Source: Dolomedes plantarius
Taxonomy: Eukaryota > Arthropoda > Arachnida > Araneae > Dolomedidae
Direction of reading: 5' to 3'
NCBI GenBank assembly: GCA_907164885.2
Contig: OU015501.1
Span: 64,988,693-65,052,692 of the forward strand
Length of the DNA stretch: 64,000 bases
Shown: one piece after another, positions 58,503-64,000 of the stretch
Layout of the letters: the number at the start of each line of letters is the position of its first letter
How positions within the stretch are numbered: the first letter of the stretch is position 1
The notes under the pieces: model-generated
Seen by the model: the letters and a program-made list of their open reading frames with translations, nothing else
What the model was told of the DNA's origin: nothing
Databases searched by the model: none
Translations under genes and position numbers: made by a program

Positions 58503-59925
58503 CACTCTGTCACAAAAAATATATGCACCCAGAAGGAAACAAGATACTATCACGAAACTTAACATGTATGTAGTGTATGAGGAGATAAGCAAACGATTAC
58601 AAATTCAGCAGAACAGACCGTTTTATTAAGAAGATATGGCATGAAAAAGGTTACAAATAAGTAAGTAGTAAATCCACCTCTGGCAGCTATACAAGCCGAA
58701 ACACGGCGTGGCATCGAATCAATGAGAACACCTATGACCTCCTGCGGAAGATCATGCCATAATCTTTGAAACTGGGGAGTTAATTCCCCTGTATTCCGGG
58801 ACGGCTGCAGTTGCCTTCCAAGCACGTCCCAGACGTGCTCTATTGGCGAGAGGTCTGGTGACCTGGCAGGCCATGGGAGTACGTCATATCCTTGAAGACA
58901 TTGTTGGGAGAGTCTTGCAGTATGTGAACGAGCGTTGTCTTGCTGATAAATGGCACCTGGGCCACTTGATAGCATAGGCAGTACAACTGGCGTTAAAATC
59001 TCGTCCACGTAACTGCGTGCCGTCAAAGTGCGTTGAAGGACGACTAGAGGTGATCGTGTGTCCCAACAAATCGCTCCCCACACTGTCACATCTTGTGTAA
59101 TCGGCGTATGCCTCTCGACAACAAATGCCGGATCGGACCGGTGGCCTGGCCGCCTCTACGCGCGAATGCGCTGGTCATCAGCATTGTGACTGAATCAGGA
59201 TTCATCGCTGAAGATCACACGCCTCCAGTCGGTCACACTCCAACTTGCCCGAGGTCGGCAAAAATCCAATCGACACTGCCTATGATGTGGGGTCAGTGGT
59301 AGGCGTCTTAATGGACGCCAGCTCCTTATACCTGCGTCGGCCAGTCGTCTCCGAATGGTTTGCCTTGATACCACCGGATGTCTGGAAGGTGGCAAAGGGC
59401 GTCGAACCGATTCTAGCGACGTTGTTGGTGCAGACGTGGCCACTCTTATGATTGACCAATCCTCGCGCTCATTTGTGTTCCTGGAACACCCTGACCCTCC
59501 GCGACGGTAGACTATCCCTTCCTTGATCCATTGTTGCCTACACCGAGCAACTGCCATATTGCTCTGACCGAGGTGGTGGCCGATTCGCCTGTTCGACCAA
59601 CCTGCTTCTCTGAGGCTTATTATACGTCACCTCTCAAAGTCCGATAATCGTTCGTACTGTCGCCGGTTACATCTCAGAGGCATCTCTAGTCACAATACCG
59701 TCCATCCAAGACGACAGATTTGTTTGAATAACCCTATAGCACGAGCAATCATGATTTTAAACTCTCCCAGCTGTGCATCTCATATGCGCATAGCGCTCTT
59801 ACCCTTATCTCATTGGCGTCGAAATTTTAATCATTTGCACATCTCTTACCAGACTACATTCCTGCCAAGTTTCGTGATAGTAGCTCGATTTCTTCTGGGT
59901 GCATATATTTTTTTGTGACAGAGTG
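58503..59925 (-). mobile_element. Tc1-like element
   Basis: The ends CACTCTGTCACAAAAAATAT and the inverse (ATATTTTTTTGTGACAGAGTG) extend about 35 bases inward to TATGCACCCAGAAG. TA flanks both sides. GC content is higher than the host DNA. One damaged transposase occupies the minus strand. Confidence 0.92.
58559..59683 (-). pseudogene. broken Tc1 transposase
   Basis: The start at 59683 reads MPLRCNRRQYERLSDFER, followed by a TGA, then REAGWSNRRIGHHLGQSNM (helix-turn-helix). RRVIFSDES carries the first D, IYQQDNARSHTARLSQQ the second, and ARSPDLSPIEHVWD the E. Only 32 residues separate the last two, two fewer than the DD34E norm, through a small deletion after QQCLQGYD. At least two frameshifts lie near 59090–59195. 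The usual stop after ARGGFTTY is lost, and the frame reads about 30 residues further to 58559. Confidence 0.85.
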
Positions 59926-59927
59926 TA

Positions 59928-61615
59928 TTTGGTTTTAATATCCCCTAATGCTGAAAAATTCAATGGGCACATTAATAAAATTTTTCTCTATCGCAATCAT
60001 GGTTAAAAGAAAAAAAAGTAACATTCTAAGCTCATCTTGGAATTTTACCTTATACTGTCCAACTTTGCCGTTTAGCAACAGAGAAAATTTTCTTTCTAAT
60101 CTTTTTAAATGTAAATAAATGAACGTCTGTTTATAATAATAATAATTAAAAAAAATTGTGGACCTGATTTTGGAATTTGATTGTTATTGAACTAATTTTT
60201 TCAAACTTTTCCGTGTGTTATGATTAAGAAACACGTTTTTGAAATGAAAAAGAAAGTTATACAGTGTAGGGTTATGTGCAAGTTATAAAATTCGATGATA
60301 AATGAAAATGGTGAAGCAAAAGAGGCAATTTTTTTCAATGCCCGAATGGATCCTCTGTTGTCAGCGTCATAGACCCCATATCCAATTTATTTTACACTTG
60401 TGTCACCCATCTTTGAAGTGTATGATGATTCTAATCGACTTTTTTTTTTACGTTCGGGTTGGGCTCCTTTTTCGCAGCAGTAAACCAGACGTTTGCGGTT
60501 TTTTAGTTATAATCAATACAGCTTGAACGACACTACACAAAATCCCATTTGCTCGCAGACTGGGCGACAAAACTCTTTTTAAATATATTCTCATGTGGAA
60601 TGAATAATGATGTCGAATCAGGGGGAATCGCTATACCACTTATTTTACTAAACTTTAATTCATCTATGTGGCATCTGCCATATTTTGCAATAATTTTCAA
60701 AAGAACATTGGGAATTATGCATTCAGTATCGACCTACTCTTTTTTACTTAACGTGAACTTCAAGAAAGAAACCATGAAGGCTGTAATTGTAGTATAATAT
60801 ACATGTCTGATGCAGGAAAAAAAAATTCCGAATCTGATTCTATGCTTTTACCCTGTAAGTTTTAATCTACCCCAATAAAAACTTGCTTTTTTTTTTTACT
60901 ATTTATTATAAACTTTCCCATTAATTTTAATTTATGCATTATAAAGATTGTTTTTTAAATTTATGTATTATATGCTCTAATGTATAAATTCAACAAAAGG
61001 CTCTTTATGGCTGCTAAAAAAAGCAACAAACCGTGAGGTAAGTCGAAACTAGTTTTTTTTTAAATTTATTTTTTAATCATAATTTACTCTTACAAATACA
61101 AACTCACTAATCCACGGTCCAGTTGTGTGTGCTTTCACATACGCACATGCACAAAATCAATAAAAGCTTATATATGTAATATGCAGACAATAAGAGAACA
61201 AAAATAAGATTACTGGACAAACTTTGAGCACATCAATCAAGAACTGGAGCCCAGGGGAATTAAATACAAATAAATTATTAGATTAAGGGTCTAACATTGT
61301 TCATGAGAATATAATAAATATAAAAGGTTCATTTTCTCCTTTATCGTCTGTAGTTACCAAGGCATGTGTAAATAAAACAAAAGGCGTAAGTTTACGTGCT
61401 TTTTTTCCTTATTTTTTATTTATAGAGCTCAGTTTGCATCTATAGAGATTTACATGTAATATCGCTTCTGGAACCGTGTGCTTGTGTTTCATTTTCTCAT
61501 ATGGTGGCTATTTATGATGGTGTATAAGTGAATGGAACATTTATTTCACTCATTTCTCTCGTACCCCCATAAAAAAATGTTAGGCCTAGTTGTTAATAAC
61601 TTGTTTATATATATA
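59928..61615. other. no gene seen
   Basis: AT-rich DNA with poly-T runs. I could not recognise any protein motif, RNA gene or paired repeat ends here. Confidence 0.5.
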
Positions 61616-61624
61616 TATATATAA

Positions 61625-62050
61625 CATACCGGCCCGGCACCGTGGAATAATGACCGGAACCGGCATGCTAGAGCGGGGAAGTGAGTAATCGTAGCCAGAT
61701 AGCAGATCCGTTCTTCAAATCGGTAAATACAAATTTATTGACATTCTGCTACATCTTCTTGGGGCAATGACAAATCCCAGAATCGCCGCATGTACATTGA
61801 AGCACGCCTATTTATAACCTAATAGAAGTATAGTCATGTGATGCTCAAAGTCTTGCAGCGATTGGCTGAAACCCTGAAATCTGGGTTCTGATAAAATGGT
61901 AAACAACAGGGGTTGTGTTGTATAGGAGGTTACAGGGATTATATAAAAGATGCCTGATTTAAGTCAATTCCTTTGTTCTTGAAATCGAACTACGCAATTA
62001 CTTACACCCAAGCATTTTTTAATGAAATTTTGAATTTTGAAAGGGTTTCT

Positions 62051-62054
<4 letters not shown>
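61625..62054. other. unclassified GC-richer block 1
   Basis: It starts with ACCGGCCCGGCACCGTGG and ACCGGAACCGGCATGC, clearly different in composition from the AT-rich surroundings. It lies between two (TA)n runs. Probably repeat-derived, possibly LTR-like because of AATAAATTTG on the minus strand, but no partner LTR, primer site or coding frame was found. Confidence 0.3.

Positions 62055-62096
<42 letters not shown>
62055..62096. repeat. (TA)n microsatellite
   Basis: An uninterrupted TA run of about 42 bases. Confidence 0.95.
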
Positions 62097-62098
<2 letters not shown>

Positions 62099-62099
62099 G

Positions 62100-62660
62100 A
62101 TGTCTCCTTTAAATTGGGCTAAACTAATCGTCTGCTATAACCAATCTAGCACCCTACATTTAACACAATACTCAGGATGACTCATGAATAGTCTCTCACT
62201 AACAATAACAATAGACATTTATTTACTTGACACCATAATTCACACTCATAACATTTAACATATAATAGTTGACGTTTCAGTACTAACAGTATTGCCAAGA
62301 ACTCTTAACACTTGGACTTCTGAAGTCACTCAGACTCCCTCAACACGATTTGCCAAGCACTCAACCAACTTGGTCTTTCTGAAGTCAATGAGACTTCTAC
62401 AGTACGGGAGCTCAATATCGCTTCCCTGCGGCACGTAGCTACCAGCTAGGCCCAATCTCCGGGGTCTCTTTCCCCGTTCTCTCTTAGGAGTACCGTACTT
62501 TAACACTAGCGCACGAGAGCCTCTGCCCTGCGTCGCCTCCAAAGCTTATCTCTCCCTAAACACTTTCTCCCAGTTCATCTCTAGGAATTCTGGAAGCGCT
62601 GTCGTCGCATAACGTTCGCGGCGGCATACTGCGTATAGCCGGAGCCCTGGGATAATACAA
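62100..62660. other. unclassified GC-richer block 2
   Basis: About 560 bases between two (TA)n tracts, with locally high GC and a partial internal repetition: CACTTGGACTTCTGAAGTCA near 62310 and CTTTCTGAAGTCAATGAGAC near 62375, each about 25 bases after a TTGCCAAG word. Possibly an unrecognised retroelement or LTR. Open frames have no known motif. Confidence 0.3.
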
Positions 62661-62663
62661 TCC

Positions 62664-62666
<3 letters not shown>

Positions 62667-62736
<70 letters not shown>
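62667..62736. repeat. (TA)n microsatellite
   Basis: An uninterrupted TA run of about 70 bases, immediately before the SINE. Confidence 0.97.
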
Positions 62737-62737
<1 letters not shown>

Positions 62738-62740
62738 CTT

Positions 62741-62952
62741 GTGGCGGCCCAGTGGTACAGCGCGCTGGTTTTCGGTGCTGAGGGTGCTCGGATCGAATCC
62801 TGGCGTCGCGCCACGAAAAATGCCTCCGTTCGTGTCGTCCCTTCATAGGGGGTAATGCTGTTCGCCTATATGGTACCCCCACAATAAAATGGGCAGTAAA
62901 ATTGTGGTGTAGTATATGCGAATGTTTGACGACAAGTGACTCCGCATTGGGG

Positions 62953-62954
<2 letters not shown>
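62741..62954 (+). mobile_element. tRNA-derived SINE between two (TA)n tracts
   Basis: The head GTGGCGGCCCAGTGGTACAG holds an A-box-like word and GGATCGAATCC a B box with one change, 40 bases apart as in tRNA genes. The body and tail (GGTAATGCTG...CCTATATGGTACCCCCA...GGCAGTAAAA...ACTCCGCATTGGGGAAATA) align in order with the SINE at 36824–37076, so both belong to one family. This copy looks less decayed. Confidence 0.8.

Positions 62955-62998
<44 letters not shown>
62955..62998. repeat. (TA)n microsatellite
   Basis: A TA run following directly on the SINE tail GGGGAAATA. It may be the SINE's own simple-repeat tail. Confidence 0.95.
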
Positions 62999-63000
<2 letters not shown>

Positions 63001-63325
63001 CAAGCCCTTAGCAATAGACTAAAACTGACAGTTGATGTCAATTTCAAAAGACCACAGAGACCCGCTAACCGAGACTCGAACCAATAATTCTACTACCGAA
63101 AGACAGCACCCAAAATTCGTACCGAAAGTTCGGCCATCGTTCTGCCATGTGCTCTTCGGAAAGGCTTGCTATACGGTCGTGTCTGTAGTGTTGTCATATC
63201 ATTTAAGTCTACCTATGATGTTATAGAACAATATCTTCAAATGATCTTTACGTCATTTCAGCTGACTGCTCTACGATAATATGCTTTAATCTACACCGAA
63301 GTGCCACTGAATTATGGATACCTAC

Positions 63326-64000
63326 CTAGTAACGAGTTGGGCCTCCTCTGGCCTTGATAACGGCTGCCACACGACGAGGCATAGATTCAACAAGTTTCTG
63401 GAAACGTTCCACGGGAATGGCTTGCCAAATATTGGCTAAAGCTGTCCATAATTCAGTAAGGTTCTTTGAAGCTGTGTGATGGCCTCTCACGCCTTGTTCC
63501 AAAATATCCCAAAGATGCTCGATAGGATTTAAGTCTGGACTTCTAGGTGGCCAATTCATGACAGAGAAGTCAGAGGAATGCTCATCCAATCAGCCAGTAG
63601 CCAACCGGGACTTGTGAGAGGTACAGTTGTCTTGCTGAAAAACTCCATTACCGTGCGGATAACAGAACAGCATAAACGGATGGAGGTGATCCCCCAGCAA
63701 CTCTACGTACCGAATTGCAATGAGGGAGGTTGGTACACGCACCAAAGATCCCAAACTGTGCCACGAAAAAACATCCCAGACCATGATTGAGCCACCATGC
63801 CCTTGTACAGTTCCAGCCAGGCATGCAGGATCCATGGCTTCATGAGCCTGACGCCATATTCTCAGCCTCCCGTCGGCGTTAAGTAGTCGGAATCAAGACT
63901 CATCACTCCATGCTACTCGTTTCCAGTCCTCTACACTCCAGTCTCTGCTCTCTTGCCCAGGCAAGACGTGCAGCCCGATGGCGAGTATAGAGCAATGGTA
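63326..64000 (-). pseudogene. Tc1-like transposase, cut by the window edge
   Basis: Minus-strand reading from the right edge gives LYTRHRAARLAWAREQR, then SRFRLLNADGRLRIWRQ, MDPACLAGTVQGHGGSIMVW and GVFQQDNCTSHKSRLATG (second D). After one in-frame stop at about 63590 comes LDEHSSDFSVMNWPPRSPDL with NPIEHLWD (E), then MPRRVAAVIKARGGPTRY and the terminal stop at 63326. About 36 residues, counting the stop, separate D and E. This is longer than DD34E and compatible with the DD36E group of Tc1-like elements. The N-terminus and right end lie beyond the window, and the left inverted repeat, probably near 63280–63320, could not be fixed. Confidence 0.82.

Noticed and set aside
59093..59451. Two plus-strand frames of 68–69 codons
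   Set aside because: Antisense shadows of the Tc1 transposase at 58559–59683.
63032..63130. B-box-like GGTTCGAGTCTC on the minus strand, possible third SINE
   Set aside because: No convincing A box at the right distance and no similarity in the body to the two SINEs; left unassigned.
1..64000. CRISPR arrays, operons, ribosome binding sites, bacterial terminators, rRNA genes
   Set aside because: Spliced genes, eukaryotic transposons and microsatellites rule out a prokaryotic source. No regularly spaced repeat array and no rRNA-like block is present.

Overview
This is a 64 kb piece of an AT-rich eukaryotic nuclear genome. It has spliced genes with GT–AG introns, one of them 13.7 kb long, long intergenic stretches, (TA)n microsatellites and many decayed DNA transposons. 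The mix of Tc1/mariner, Tigger/pogo, piggyBac and hAT elements, a rosa-like mariner and tRNA-derived SINEs fits an arthropod, probably a chelicerate such as a spider or scorpion. That assignment is inference, because no species marker is present. There is no operon, phage, CRISPR or bacterial feature.

Two host genes can be built exon by exon. On the minus strand, 8374–16839 holds five coding exons of PGAP2 (Frag1/DRAM/Sfk1 family), which acts in GPI-anchor lipid remodelling. All junction phases agree except exon 3, which is one base short in an A run. On the plus strand, 26785–41338 holds three coding exons of a 96-residue mitochondrial single-helix protein resembling cytochrome c oxidase subunit 7B and the arthropod deltamethrin-resistance (prag01) family. 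Its first intron is filled with mobile-element debris. The two genes point away from each other about 10 kb apart, and a possible further minus-strand exon lies at 25.2–25.5 kb.

Layout: 1–8.3 kb has no gene but contains a deleted piggyBac (5246–6909). 8.4–16.9 kb is PGAP2, with two fossil Tc1 copies in its introns. 17–26.7 kb is mostly unique sequence plus a 595-bp TTAA-flanked MITE. 26.8–41.3 kb is the COX7B-like gene; its intron 1 carries a hAT MITE, a possible LINE scrap, two ~1 kb element copies in opposite orientation, a nested hAT, a second hAT fossil, a SINE and foldback repeats. 42.8–64 kb is a dense transposon graveyard. It holds three Tigger derivatives (two keeping a PCNA-binding PIP box), a piggyBac fragment, a Tc1 abutting a rosa-type DD41D mariner, a mariner-like element with ~320-bp inverted repeats, a nearly intact DD34E Tc1, a pogo-like element encoding a PHD finger, two further Tc1 copies and a second SINE of the 36.8 kb family.

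I found no clearly new biological system. The best leads are the PHD-bearing pogo element, the retained PIP boxes, the rosa element, and the PGAP2 exon 3 anomaly, which looks like one of several one-base homopolymer losses in the window.
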